Shown here: in pieces, positions 16,512 to 24,137 of the stretch
Layout of the letters: every line of letters starts with the position of its first letter
Position numbering within the stretch: the stretch's first letter is position 1
NCBI GenBank assembly: GCA_010692635.1
Contig: JAAHGL010000028.1
Coordinates: 1 to 64,000 of the forward strand
Direction: 5' to 3'
Origin: Symploca sp. SIO2C1
GTDB lineage: Bacteria; Cyanobacteriota; Cyanobacteriia; Cyanobacteriales; Coleofasciculaceae
Length of the DNA stretch: 64,000 nucleotides
The notes under the pieces: generated by a model
Database searches by the model: none
What the model was told of the DNA's origin: nothing
Seen by the model: the letters and a program-made list of their open reading frames with translations, nothing else
Made by a program: the position numbers and the translations under genes

Positions 16512-19145
16512 CTACCGTTGGTGACTGCGTTGTTGTTCCTTTTGGTATGAAGCGCCCTGGTGGTGCGTTTTTTGAGTGAGGGAGAGAGCAAGTTCTTTGT
16601 TTTGCTCCTGCTGCATCTGTTTTTCGAGTTGTCTTAGTTCTGGTCCAGCAGATGCTTTATCGAGATAAAATCTGGTTTTTTCCTTTGCTCGTGAAGCTTG
16701 TACGTAGGTCATGTGCAGGTTTTGCATAGCGCCTCCTGCTAAGACGTAGGCATTTTTTTTAACAGTAATGCCTTGTCCCTTATGGGTTGTGATAGCATAA
16801 CCGAGCTTTATCGCATTGTAGCGTTTTAGGTTTAGCGTAACTACTTTTCCGTTATCGAGTTTGGCTGTTAGCTCATGGGTAAAGGGATTGAGCTTTTTTA
16901 CGATGCCAAGCGTTCCGTTTTCTACCCCGTATTCTCGTGAGTTTTTGGTAAACATGATGCGATCACCAACATAAAACTTCTCACTGTTAGCTTTGAGGTA
17001 GCCTTTAAGAGGTAGATACGATGCTTGGAGTCGAGACCGCTGTGCCTCGCGATTGAGGCTGGTTGCCTCCTGGTTTGTTCCTGCGATGATAAGATGTTCC
17101 TTTGGTTTTTTTGCTCCTCCCTGTTGCTCCCAATCAGCGATGAGTTTTTGCATTGCCTTATTTCGACTTTGGGCGACGGTAAGTAGCCCCCGTTTTTTGT
17201 ACTCAACGAGTGCCTGTTTTGCCTGTCCCTTTGAGAAGTGAAGAACTGCCTTCTTAGCCCACTCCTCTTTTTGCCTGAAGTTAGTTGTTAGTTCAGCAAA
17301 GCCGAGTCGTTGAGCAAAGTACCTAAATGGTCCCCCTGATTCAATGGGCTGAAGCTGATCCCAATCCCCGACTAATACAAGCTTGGCTCTGGAGCGTTGC
17401 GCTTCTTCTATCAGCCGAATCATCTGTCGAGTTCCCACCATCCCCGCTTCATCGACTACAATAACTGTGCGCTCATTCAGCTTCAGTGGTGAATGTTTCA
17501 CCAGTGGCTTAACTATCTTTTTGAAGGGCTTGGTGAGGGTATTTTTTATCTGGCGAGCGGTTTTGCTCTTATCAATTTCGTAGAGAAGTTTTTCGATAGA
17601 CATCGTGCTTTTGAATCCGCTGTCTTGTAGACCATTTGCTGCTTTTGCTGCTACTGCTGTGCCGATAACCTGATATCCTTCCTGTTCCCATGCAGAGCGT
17701 GCCGCCCCCAAGGTAAAGCTCTTTCCCGCACCAGCTCTTCCAGCGATGATCTGAATACTTCCGCTCCGCTCGGTCATGTGGCGCAGAGCCACCTCCTGGT
17801 CATGAGAAAGCTGTTTTCCATCAACTTCAAGTTTTCGTACCACCTTTGTTACCGTTGATTCCTTGACCTGATGGGCGTTATTGTGTTGCATGAGATCAAC
17901 AGCGGCGAGCATATTTTTCTCTATGGACAGCATCTCCTTGGTGGTGTACACGACCTCCTTTTCCGGTTTTTTCTGACGGAATACGTTGCGTTCAAGGCGC
18001 ACAACACGTTCTGAGCTAAGAAAATCTTTGACTCCATTAATAATTCGTTCAGCTCCGACTCCTGTTGTTTGCAGCTCTTCAGCGACGGCACGAATCAATG
18101 CCTGTTCAGAGAAGAAGCTATTCTTTGAAAGAAGACTTTTGTGGTCTCTATCTTCTGGGTTCCAGGTTGTAAGATTCTTGATAGTACTTGTTACCAGATT
18201 ATCCCGCTCTGTTTCAGCCTTAAGTACCTTCTCAAAGCGGTAGAGTAGCTTATAAGACTTAAAGCCATGCTCATCACACACCGTCTGCCATATTTTATAG
18301 AGTTCCTTGCGGGGGAGATGAGATTTTTTCTGCCTTGTCTCAACGGCAGCGGTTGCCGCCGCCTTTGCACTGAGCACCTGTCCATTTTCGCTGAGTAGCC
18401 CTCGTTGTTTAAGAGCTTCAAGAATCTCCTTGCGTCGAGTGGAAAATGCTTCAATGAGTGTGTCTGGGACTCCCTTAACCTCAAACCAAGTTCTCTTCTT
18501 GACCAGCTCTATACCGAGTCGATTCTGAAGTTGTTGTGCTAATTCAGCCCGGTAGAGTGCTCCCGCAGCCATTTTGAGTTGAAAGAAGATTTTACTCTCT
18601 AAGGCGCGTGTTTTTCCATCCTTGGTAACCCCGATATTTAAAATGAGAGCATGAGTATGCAGTTGGCAGTCCTGAGCGCGAGAAGTGAGATGTTCAAATG
18701 CTCCAATAACGAGGTGAGCCGCCTCATAAGTTTGTCCACCTTTGCCTCGTGCAACGACTGCATGTTCTTCCAAGAATGCGAGAGCTTTTTTCACCGCCTC
18801 AAGGTGGGCTTGTCGAATCTCTTGCTGTACATCTTGGCTGCTACTTGCCAGGAGTATGCTGACACTTTTAGGAGCCGAGAAAGTTGCATCCCATCCAGGA
18901 CGATGACTCCATTTCTCCGTTTTAATCCCTGCACTCTCTATGAGTTTTGTTGTGCCATCTGGAGAAAATCCATTGAAGCAGTGACGAAACTCCTCTTTGT
19001 TAATTTGCCCGAAGAGACCGAGTTTTTCTGCGCCCTTTCCTAGCCACTTACCTGGTGGTTCTCCGCCATTGATATAGTAGTCTTCCTGTGCGAGTTCGAG
19101 GTAGTAAAGCTCCTTTCCTCCACTCAATCCACCGATTGAAAGCAT
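16512..19145 (-). CDS. MobF-family conjugative relaxase-helicase (TrwC/TraI type)
   Basis: This is an 877-residue relaxase. The start at 19145 is chosen because MobF relaxases begin M-L-S-I and AAAGGAAAAA lies just upstream; the frame stays open 20 codons further. The N-terminal HUH domain has F-S-A-P-K-S-V-S near 90 and the metal-binding Q-L-H-T-H-A-L-I-L-N near 160. Tyrosine pairs near the start (Y-Y-L-E-L-A-Q-E-D-Y-Y) supply the nicking tyrosine. The helicase part has Walker A G-R-A-G-A-G-K-S near 468, V-V-D-E-A-G-M-V-G near 563 and T-T-H-K-G-Q-G near 785. It would nick oriT and unwind the transferred strand. Confidence 0.9.
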   Translation of the reverse strand: MLSIGGLSGGKELYYLELAQEDYYINGGEPPGKWLGKGAEKLGLFGQINKEEFRHCFNGFSPDGTTKLIESAGIKTEKWSHRPGWDATFSAPKSVSILLASSSQDVQQEIRQAHLEAVKKALAFLEEHAVVARGKGGQTYEAAHLVIGAFEHLTSRAQDCQLHTHALILNIGVTKDGKTRALESKIFFQLKMAAGALYRAELAQQLQNRLGIELVKKRTWFEVKGVPDTLIEAFSTRRKEILEALKQRGLLSENGQVLSAKAAATAAVETRQKKSHLPRKELYKIWQTVCDEHGFKSYKLLYRFEKVLKAETERDNLVTSTIKNLTTWNPEDRDHKSLLSKNSFFSEQALIRAVAEELQTTGVGAERIINGVKDFLSSERVVRLERNVFRQKKPEKEVVYTTKEMLSIEKNMLAAVDLMQHNNAHQVKESTVTKVVRKLEVDGKQLSHDQEVALRHMTERSGSIQIIAGRAGAGKSFTLGAARSAWEQEGYQVIGTAVAAKAANGLQDSGFKSTMSIEKLLYEIDKSKTARQIKNTLTKPFKKIVKPLVKHSPLKLNERTVIVVDEAGMVGTRQMIRLIEEAQRSRAKLVLVGDWDQLQPIESGGPFRYFAQRLGFAELTTNFRQKEEWAKKAVLHFSKGQAKQALVEYKKRGLLTVAQSRNKAMQKLIADWEQQGGAKKPKEHLIIAGTNQEATSLNREAQRSRLQASYLPLKGYLKANSEKFYVGDRIMFTKNSREYGVENGTLGIVKKLNPFTHELTAKLDNGKVVTLNLKRYNAIKLGYAITTHKGQGITVKKNAYVLAGGAMQNLHMTYVQASRAKEKTRFYLDKASAGPELRQLEKQMQQEQNKELALSLTQKTHHQGASYQKEQQRSHQR

Positions 19146-19158
19146 TTCTGTTTTTCCT

Positions 19159-19554
19159 TTAGTCGAGAGGTAAATTTTTTCGGCTCCACTGCTTGGCGAC
19201 TTCACGACACTTTTTTCTCAAATCTTCACATTTTGCTACCTGCTTTTGAGAAGCCCCTGGCTCTGGATCTGTTCGCTTTGGTACAGCGATCATTTCACTC
19301 AGCATTGCCTCTGCTGTGGTGATAAGATTGAGGTTTACTCGTGCAATCTCTTCTTTTACCTCTTGCAGTACTTGTTGTTGTTCTTCTAACTCTTGGTGGA
19401 GATTTTTTAGATCTTGCCTTTCCAATGCATCTATCACGAGCTTTTTGGCAAAGAGGTGTGTTCCCAAGTTTGATTCTTTTCCGAACCTTGTGAGTAGTTT
19501 GAGATAGCTAGATGGTAAGCGAAATTGAATGAGATTATCTTCTCTGGTCACCAT
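19159..19554 (-). CDS. Relaxosome accessory protein, RHH/coiled-coil
   Basis: This 131-residue protein precedes the relaxase with a 13-bp gap. The N-terminus I-Q-F-R-L-P-S-S-Y-L-K-L-L-T-R-F resembles the beta strand and first helix of a ribbon-helix-helix domain. A Q/E-rich coiled coil (L-H-Q-E-L-E-E-Q-Q-Q-V-L-Q-E-V) and a basic C-terminus follow. Size, position and layout match accessory proteins of MobF systems, such as TrwA, that bind oriT and help the relaxase. The family assignment is by analogy. Its promoter must lie in the candidate oriT region upstream. Confidence 0.65.
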   Translation of the reverse strand: MVTREDNLIQFRLPSSYLKLLTRFGKESNLGTHLFAKKLVIDALERQDLKNLHQELEEQQQVLQEVKEEIARVNLNLITTAEAMLSEMIAVPKRTDPEPGASQKQVAKCEDLRKKCREVAKQWSRKNLPLD

Positions 19555-19799
19555 AATTCCTTCCTAAAATAAAAGGCTTTCACCCCTGTATACAGCCTGA
19601 ATACTTTAGTTTCAGGAGTTTTCTATCTGCTTAATTTCTGTTTGTCGTACAGGGTGTGTACCCGTGAATTCCTTATCTTGTAAGGCTTTCTGTTGTTGCA
19701 CCACCTGTAAAGTAGACCCGCAGGGTCAGTCAGGTGTGCGCGAGTAAATCGCAGATTTACGAGCTCTTCAAGAGAGAAAAAACATAGGGGGTAAAAGTG
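19555..19799. other. Candidate oriT region with nested inverted repeats
   Basis: This 245-bp stretch lies behind the accessory protein and relaxase genes, the usual oriT position. It contains GGGT-GTGT-ACCC (19652-19663), GACCC-GCA-GGGTC (19715-19727) nested within CACCTG/CAGGTG (19702-19736), and GTAAATC-GCA-GATTTAC (19744-19760). No nic site could be identified by similarity. It also separates divergent transcription units, so promoters are here too. Confidence 0.5.
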
Positions 19800-20141
19800 A
19801 TGATTATGGATTACGAAGATGGTTTAAGGTACGGGGCTGTATTCGGCAGTATGATCGGAGCTGGAACAATGATTCTGATACCGATAATGACCGATTTTGT
19901 GAAAGGTGTTGGTAGTCGCCTGACTTCGCAAAAACGCAAAGGAGAACACGAGATCGGTGCGGCTGTTGTTGCGGTACTGCGTCAAGTTAGTACGCAGCTT
20001 GAAGATATAACCGATGTCGCAAAAACGCTGATCGAACATTCACGTTCTCGTTCTCAGAAATACGCTAAGAATCAGGTAGCGGAATCTCGGAAGCCACATA
20101 ACAAACACGCGCAACACATAAACGGTGCGGTGCAGGGATAA
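19800..20141 (+). CDS. Small membrane protein next to oriT candidate
   Basis: This encodes 113 residues. ATG 19800 follows AGGGGGT at good spacing; an in-frame GTG one codon upstream and an ATG two codons downstream are alternatives. A hydrophobic segment (V-F-G-S-M-I-G-A-G-T-M-I-L-I-P-I-M) at about 13-30 is followed by a basic stretch and an amphipathic helix (A-A-V-V-A-V-L-R-Q-V), then a K/H/S-rich tail. No family is recognised. As the first gene transcribed away from the oriT candidate it may be an early transfer or establishment gene, but that is inference from position. Confidence 0.5.
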   Translation: MIMDYEDGLRYGAVFGSMIGAGTMILIPIMTDFVKGVGSRLTSQKRKGEHEIGAAVVAVLRQVSTQLEDITDVAKTLIEHSRSRSQKYAKNQVAESRKPHNKHAQHINGAVQG

Positions 20142-20160
20142 ACGTCACATCATGACTCGG

Positions 20161-20230
20161 AGTTATCCACATTGTGGGAAATCTGGAGCCTATCAAAAGG
20201 GGCGGAAGATTTTCCATACTGTGGATAACT
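20161..20230. other. Candidate replication origin: inverted repeat with two perfect DnaA boxes
   Basis: TTATCCACA at 20163-20171 and TGTGGATAA at 20220-20228 are perfect matches to the E. coli DnaA box, in opposite orientation. They lie in a larger inverted repeat of 24 bp per arm (20161-20184 and 20207-20230) that matches at about 21 of 24 positions. The centre is a GC-rich 22-bp spacer. This suggests DnaA-dependent replication or a DnaA-controlled promoter. Confidence 0.55.
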
Positions 20231-20258
20231 CTCTCTGCATAATGACACAAATTTACGA

Positions 20259-20325
20259 GGAGAGGAAAGGATTAAAGATGCGAGATAGGAGGTAGTTCTC
20301 TGCGGTCTTTCCTCCCCTTTTTTTA
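20259..20325 (+). terminator. Imperfect hairpin followed by a T-run
   Basis: GGAGAGGAAAGG near 20259 pairs with TCTTTCCTCCCC near 20306, and TTTTTTT follows. The loop is long (35 nt). It could end transcripts from the oriT side before the J-domain gene. Confidence 0.5.
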
Positions 20326-20382
20326 AGAAGCCCGAAAGCATAGATGTATCGTGGCTTAAATATCAATAAGGGAGAAAATATC

Positions 20383-20877
20383 ATGATAAATTACTTTAAC
20401 GGAATAATCGGCGTTGAAAAAATTAAGACTCGATACCGAGAACTAGCTTTGCAACACCATCCCGACAGAGGGGGTAATCTCGAAACAATGCAGGAGATCA
20501 ACCGCCAGTATCATGAGCGACTTAAAGCAAGTGATAAATCAACTTCACGCGGTAGTAACGGCGAGTCGCACACGTATTACTATAATGAAGAGCGGGAAAC
20601 GATAGTAGCCGAAAAACTTGCGGAGGTTATCGCACGAAATCTATCCAATATACGCATTATGCTAGTCGGAACATGGTTATGGGTTGATGGTGAGACAAAG
20701 GCGGTGAAAGACCAGCTTAAAGAGCTAGGCTTTCGATGGCATGGGGAACGGGGAAAATGGTATTGGAATACGGGAAACTATCGGCGAGGTAGAAGCAATG
20801 CAGATTTCGGCACTATCGCCGCGAAGTACGGATACAAGGAGTACAATTCTGAAGAAAAGAAACGTATTTCTGCGTAA
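20383..20877 (+). CDS. J-domain (DnaJ-like) plasmid protein
   Basis: The product from ATG 20383 has 164 residues; this start has AAGGGAGAAA upstream, better than the in-frame ATG at 20344. A short J domain is seen as I-K-T-R-Y-R-E-L-A-L-Q-H-H-P-D-R-G-G with the HPD motif that stimulates Hsp70 ATPase. A second domain (V-G-T-W-L-W-V-D-G, G-F-R-W-H, G-K-W-Y-W, A-A-K-Y-G) is the one commonly found behind J domains in plasmid and phage proteins. It probably recruits the host DnaK to a plasmid process such as replication. The location 150 bp from the DnaA-box repeat fits that idea. Confidence 0.75.
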   Translation: MINYFNGIIGVEKIKTRYRELALQHHPDRGGNLETMQEINRQYHERLKASDKSTSRGSNGESHTYYYNEERETIVAEKLAEVIARNLSNIRIMLVGTWLWVDGETKAVKDQLKELGFRWHGERGKWYWNTGNYRRGRSNADFGTIAAKYGYKEYNSEEKKRISA

Positions 20878-20998
20878 AGAAAAAAAATAGCCAAAAATGC
20901 TTGACTTTAGCAACTGAAAATGGAACTATAAACCTGTTAGCGAAGCTAGCAAGTCGGGTGTAAACTAACCGTTCTTTTTGGCTTTCCGTCCTGTTGCC
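20878..20998 (-). other. Region after the tnpB-like gene; possible guide-RNA scaffold or element end
   Basis: In IS200/IS605 elements the guide (omega/re) RNA covers the 3' end of tnpB and the right end. This 121-bp segment has small hairpins, including TAGC-GAA-GCTA near 20939-20949, and no coding frame. No insertion-sequence end was recognised with certainty, so the guide RNA is a hypothesis. Confidence 0.3.
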
Positions 20999-22060
20999 TC
21001 AAGAAGCTTTCAGCAACGAACGTTCAGGCGAGTTTACTGTCGCCCCTAATAAATCTGTAGCACCACGAACATCAGCGAAGCATTCCTGTTTTTCATTACC
21101 CTTGACGAGTATTATAGGAACGCCAGCTATTCGAGCTTTGTACTCAATGAATTGCCTGAGCTGATAGAAACTCCAACTGTTTAGTCTTCGCTTCATAAGC
21201 TTAGTTTTTATTTCGGGGTTTGTTCTCTCCCTCACCCCTGTAAGCTCTTCAAGTGCCAGCATTGCGCCATTTTCCTTGGCTTTTTTCACTATGTCTGTAC
21301 TGATGTTGTGGTTAACGCCAGTAGCAAAGCGTCTTTCTCTCCTCGACAACCGTTTCAAGACTTTTCGGCAGTTACGCCGAGTAGTCCGTGTGCCTTTCGA
21401 GGCTTTTTTCTGTAAAGAGCGCCGTACTCTGGTGTAGCGGTCACGTACCTCCCTGAGCTTTGAACCGCTGTATACTTCCCCCGTACTAAGAGCAGCAATC
21501 GTTTCCAGACCGAACTTTACTCCGATAATCTGTTCTCCTGCAATGGGAGGGGAAGTAAGATATTTAACCTGGAGATTAATGTAATACTGGTTGCCTCGTT
21601 TTACAAGTGTTGCACTGGTTGGTTCTGTGCCCGTAAGCAGTTTTTTCTGATATTCCCCAATTTCTAGTCTCAAGCGCTCTCTGCCTCCGACGAGAGAGAG
21701 GCTTACTGTCCAGTCTTTTTCCCTGAATGATATAGTACGGGCATTGTAGTCAATGCTGGTTGGTCGAAATGTTTTAACTTGTTGCTTTCGCTCATGTGCC
21801 GATTTACGATTTGCCGCGACTCGCCCCAGAGCTGCGATAACGAGGTTAGAGTTGACATGTGGGTACTGCTCACGAAGCTGATGATAGATTGCTGACTGAA
21901 GTTTAAGCTTGTTCCTTACGCTTGGGTCAACGTCTGCATTGATGTGGCGACATACGTTACAGAAACCGTCCAGGGTTGCCTCTAGTTTTTCTCTCTGATT
22001 ATCAGTGACGGCAAGCTTGCACGATACGGTGAGATATTGTTCGTTGTTTGCGATTACCAT
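20999..22060 (-). CDS. TnpB-like protein with altered RuvC-I and no zinc finger (probably nuclease-dead)
   Basis: This 353-residue protein is a TnpB/OrfB relative: an N-terminal wedge-like region, then L-V-K-R-G-N-Q-Y-Y-I-N-L-Q-V just before the RuvC domain. RuvC-I normally reads G-[IV]-D-x-G; here it is G-V-K-F-G, with Lys182 in place of the catalytic Asp. RuvC-II is kept (L-A-L-E-E-L-T-G, Glu271). The four-Cys zinc finger expected between V-P-I-I-L-V and the RuvC-III Asp is deleted, leaving G-N-E-K-Q-E-C-F before A-D-V-R-G-A-T. The frame is otherwise full and undamaged. No tnpA is present. It may be a decayed transposon gene or a domesticated RNA-guided DNA-binding protein. Confidence 0.75.
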   Translation of the reverse strand: MVIANNEQYLTVSCKLAVTDNQREKLEATLDGFCNVCRHINADVDPSVRNKLKLQSAIYHQLREQYPHVNSNLVIAALGRVAANRKSAHERKQQVKTFRPTSIDYNARTISFREKDWTVSLSLVGGRERLRLEIGEYQKKLLTGTEPTSATLVKRGNQYYINLQVKYLTSPPIAGEQIIGVKFGLETIAALSTGEVYSGSKLREVRDRYTRVRRSLQKKASKGTRTTRRNCRKVLKRLSRRERRFATGVNHNISTDIVKKAKENGAMLALEELTGVRERTNPEIKTKLMKRRLNSWSFYQLRQFIEYKARIAGVPIILVKGNEKQECFADVRGATDLLGATVNSPERSLLKAS

Positions 22061-22136
22061 CCTGCTTGCCCCAGACTTTGCTTTTCTTAAAGCCCTTCAT
22101 ATTCATATCACATCTCGCACACTGATTCTATTGAAT

Positions 22137-22751
22137 ATGAGCCAGCATAATCTAAAGGAGAAGATTAATACTCTGTGCAATGAGATTCAGTCCACTTTGG
22201 TTCCTATTGAACTTCTAACAGTGGAGGAAAGTAAAGGCATAATTAAACGTTTTGTCGCGGCTACCGAAGGCAATTTTCAATGCTGGTTGGCAACAGCTTT
22301 GATTGCTTCACGTTCAAGTGATGTTCGTTCTACCGTCGAGAAAAATTTGCAGGTTGAAATTCAAGAAAATCATAGTTCAATGCTGAGGAAATTCGCCGTT
22401 AATGCTCATGCTGAGCCGGATGCAGTAGACTTTCGTGTGGTTTCTCAAGCTGTTGAACAAGTTCGTTGGCTTGTAGCTGAGTGTTCAGGACTAAAGTGTA
22501 TAGCTTTAATTGCCATGCTTGAAAGTGTTAGCTTTATCTATCCGTATCTGTCATCTCTTGCCAGAAAAGCCGGAAGTGATGATTTAACATACACAAATAT
22601 TCATGAAATTGAAGATCCTGACCATGCAGAGCAGTTCTCTAAAGCACTCTCTGACGAGATGACATTTGGATATAACAACCCTGAACAGGATATTGATGAA
22701 GTTATTTCAGTTCTATCAGATTTATATCGTTCGATATTTAGGTGTCATTAA
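22137..22751 (+). CDS. Heme-oxygenase-fold (HDO-like) iron-containing redox enzyme, tentative
   Basis: The product is 204 residues from ATG 22137. It is all-helical, with spaced acidic and His residues resembling the iron-containing redox enzyme family of heme-oxygenase-like diiron proteins: E-I-Q-E-N-H near residue 80, H-A-E near 94, A-M-L-E-S near 125, and N-I-H-E-I-E-D-P-D-H-A-E-Q-F near 160 that fits H-x4-D-x2-H. The ExxH element is not exact, so metal ligation is uncertain. Members of this fold act on small substrates such as amino or fatty acids. The gene is divergent from the tnpB-like gene with 76 bp between the starts, so they may share control. Confidence 0.5.
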   Translation: MSQHNLKEKINTLCNEIQSTLVPIELLTVEESKGIIKRFVAATEGNFQCWLATALIASRSSDVRSTVEKNLQVEIQENHSSMLRKFAVNAHAEPDAVDFRVVSQAVEQVRWLVAECSGLKCIALIAMLESVSFIYPYLSSLARKAGSDDLTYTNIHEIEDPDHAEQFSKALSDEMTFGYNNPEQDIDEVISVLSDLYRSIFRCH

Positions 22752-22822
22752 ATGGGTTATCCAAATTCAGTGGCATTGGATAATGGTTAAAAGGTTTGAA
22801 TTTTTGAGTGTGCATGAAAAAG

Positions 22823-22922
22823 CTACTGGTTTCCTAAAAAATCACTCTGATATACCTTTATCATCTTTTCGATGTCTCGAAGTTGTTTATCGCTAAATCT
22901 GAAGTTTCTCCTTAACTTTATC
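22823..22922 (-). pseudogene. C-terminal fragment of a DUF4160 gene
   Basis: Bases 22831-22922 are identical to 25436-25527 except at one position. In that copy they encode I-K-L-R-R-N-F-G-F-S-D-K-Q-L and so on to the end of a DUF4160 protein. Here only the C-terminal third is left, with no start and a replaced last few codons. It is a recent duplication remnant. Confidence 0.85.
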
Positions 22923-22979
22923 TACTGTTTTTTCTTTTTTAAGGAAAGGAGATCAATTCAGAGAATAGGTGAGCCGAGT

Positions 22980-23231
22980 TTACTTTTTGTTTTTTTGAAC
23001 GATTTTTTTCTTAAGAGAAGTTTCTTCAACCTCTTGTGCCATCATGTTCATAAACTCATCACCAGAGAGACCAGATAATCGCCAGAGCTTTACGAGTTTT
23101 TTGGCATTGAGAGATTCGGTTCGTTCTTCAAACGCAATCCATGCTCGCGTGTCTCCAAGTTCCATCAATTTGTACATTTCATAGGGATTCTTTTTGAGAA
23201 CTTTTTCCCTGATTTTTCTAATAAAATGCAT
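22980..23231 (-). CDS. Small basic hypothetical protein
   Basis: This encodes 83 residues. It is rich in K and E, with I-R-K-I-R-E-K-V-L-K-K-N-P near the front, D-T-R-A-W-I-A-F-E in the middle and a very basic tail. No family is recognised. The ATG is preceded by AAGGGA at good spacing. It is transcribed divergently from the RadC-like gene, and the palindrome ACACTATAGTGT between them may control both. Its 3' end is next to the DUF4160 fragment. Confidence 0.55.
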   Translation of the reverse strand: MHFIRKIREKVLKKNPYEMYKLMELGDTRAWIAFEERTESLNAKKLVKLWRLSGLSGDEFMNMMAQEVEETSLKKKIVQKNKK

Positions 23232-23250
23232 AATTTATCCCTTAAAATGA

Positions 23251-23281
23251 TTGACTACTGTATGTATTTACACTATAGTGT
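23251..23281 (+). promoter_or_regulatory. Sigma-70 promoter overlapped by a 12-bp palindrome
   Basis: TTGACT, a 17-bp spacer and TATAGT form a strong promoter for the RadC-like gene. The -10 box lies within the perfect palindrome ACACTATAGTGT (23270-23281), a likely repressor site. Confidence 0.7.
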
Positions 23282-23393
23282 TTTTATCACGTTAAGGGAA
23301 GACAACCTTTAACACAAACGAAAAAAGATGGAGTGAAGAAAGAGCTTTAGCTGGCCTACTTCCTCACCCCGAATCCAATAAAGGATAACTACT

Positions 23394-23912
23394 ATGATAG
23401 ATAATAATGTTTCCTGTGTCACTCAAAGAGAGGTTGTTAAACATGCCGCTGAAGTTCATTCATTCGAGAAGCAGTCAGAGACACTTCACATTATTAGAGA
23501 AGCTACAGTCCGTTATAGAAAACTCACTGCGGTAAAGCAGCAGATAAAAGGAGTCGAGGATGTTCCTTCACTTTTTTGGAAGCTTGTACGAAATAGAGTT
23601 CAGGAAAACTTCTGTGCATTTTATCTCGATACAGATCATGCGGTTGTTTCAGCATCGCTTCTCTTTTTGGGTACGGCGGATAAGGCTCAGGTACATCCTC
23701 GCGAAATATATCAGGTTGCTGTTCTCACTGGTGCGGTAGCAATTATCGTAGCTCACAACCATCCGTCAGGAAACTCTCGCGAAAGTAGTGCGGATCGGCT
23801 TATGACCAAACGGCTCAAGGAAGCTGGAGAGCTCTTAGGAATTAAGCTTCTTGATAGTATTGTGATCGGAGATCCTGATATCAATTCAGCTTTGAGTAGA
23901 GGGTGGTTGTAA
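23394..23912 (+). CDS. RadC-like JAB (MPN+) domain protein
   Basis: This is a 172-residue RadC-family protein without the N-terminal helix-hairpin-helix region of chromosomal RadC. The JAB metal site is visible as A-H-N-H-P-S-G-N-S near 121-129 with the Asp of S-S-A-D-R-L about ten residues on, plus the upstream acidic E-N-F of V-Q-E-N-F. Such short RadC proteins are very common on plasmids and genomic islands; the catalytic role (isopeptidase-like) is unproven. A strong promoter with palindrome lies 113 bp upstream, AAAGGA precedes the ATG, and a perfect terminator follows, so the gene is an independent unit. Confidence 0.85.
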   Translation: MIDNNVSCVTQREVVKHAAEVHSFEKQSETLHIIREATVRYRKLTAVKQQIKGVEDVPSLFWKLVRNRVQENFCAFYLDTDHAVVSASLLFLGTADKAQVHPREIYQVAVLTGAVAIIVAHNHPSGNSRESSADRLMTKRLKEAGELLGIKLLDSIVIGDPDINSALSRGWL

Positions 23913-23920
23913 TAAAAATA

Positions 23921-23964
23921 AAGGATGGTGGAGATCTTACCTATAAGGTCTCCACCGTCCTTTT
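23921..23964 (+). terminator. Rho-independent terminator of the RadC-like gene
   Basis: AAGGATGGTGGAGA pairs with TCTCCACCGTCCTT over 14 bp with one G-T pair, a 14-nt loop and a closing TTTT. It lies 8 bp after the stop codon. Confidence 0.9.
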
Positions 23965-24137
23965 AAGGGGGAGATGTTGCTGTCGTCCTGCTCAAGCGAT
24001 AAGTAGTTTGCAAGGGAAAATAACCTTATGTTGTGTTTTTCTGCTAAGAAAGAGTCATATTTTGTGTTTGCTTCATCTACGCGATGACTTTTTAGACAGC
24101 CTGGTACTTTTGGTCAGTGAACCCCAATTTTGCTTGT

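Noticed and set aside
22137-22751. TenA/PqqC enzyme assignment for the helical gene
   Set aside because: The overall helical pattern could fit, but the Cys and His positions typical of TenA are not evident; only the broader heme-oxygenase-like fold is proposed.
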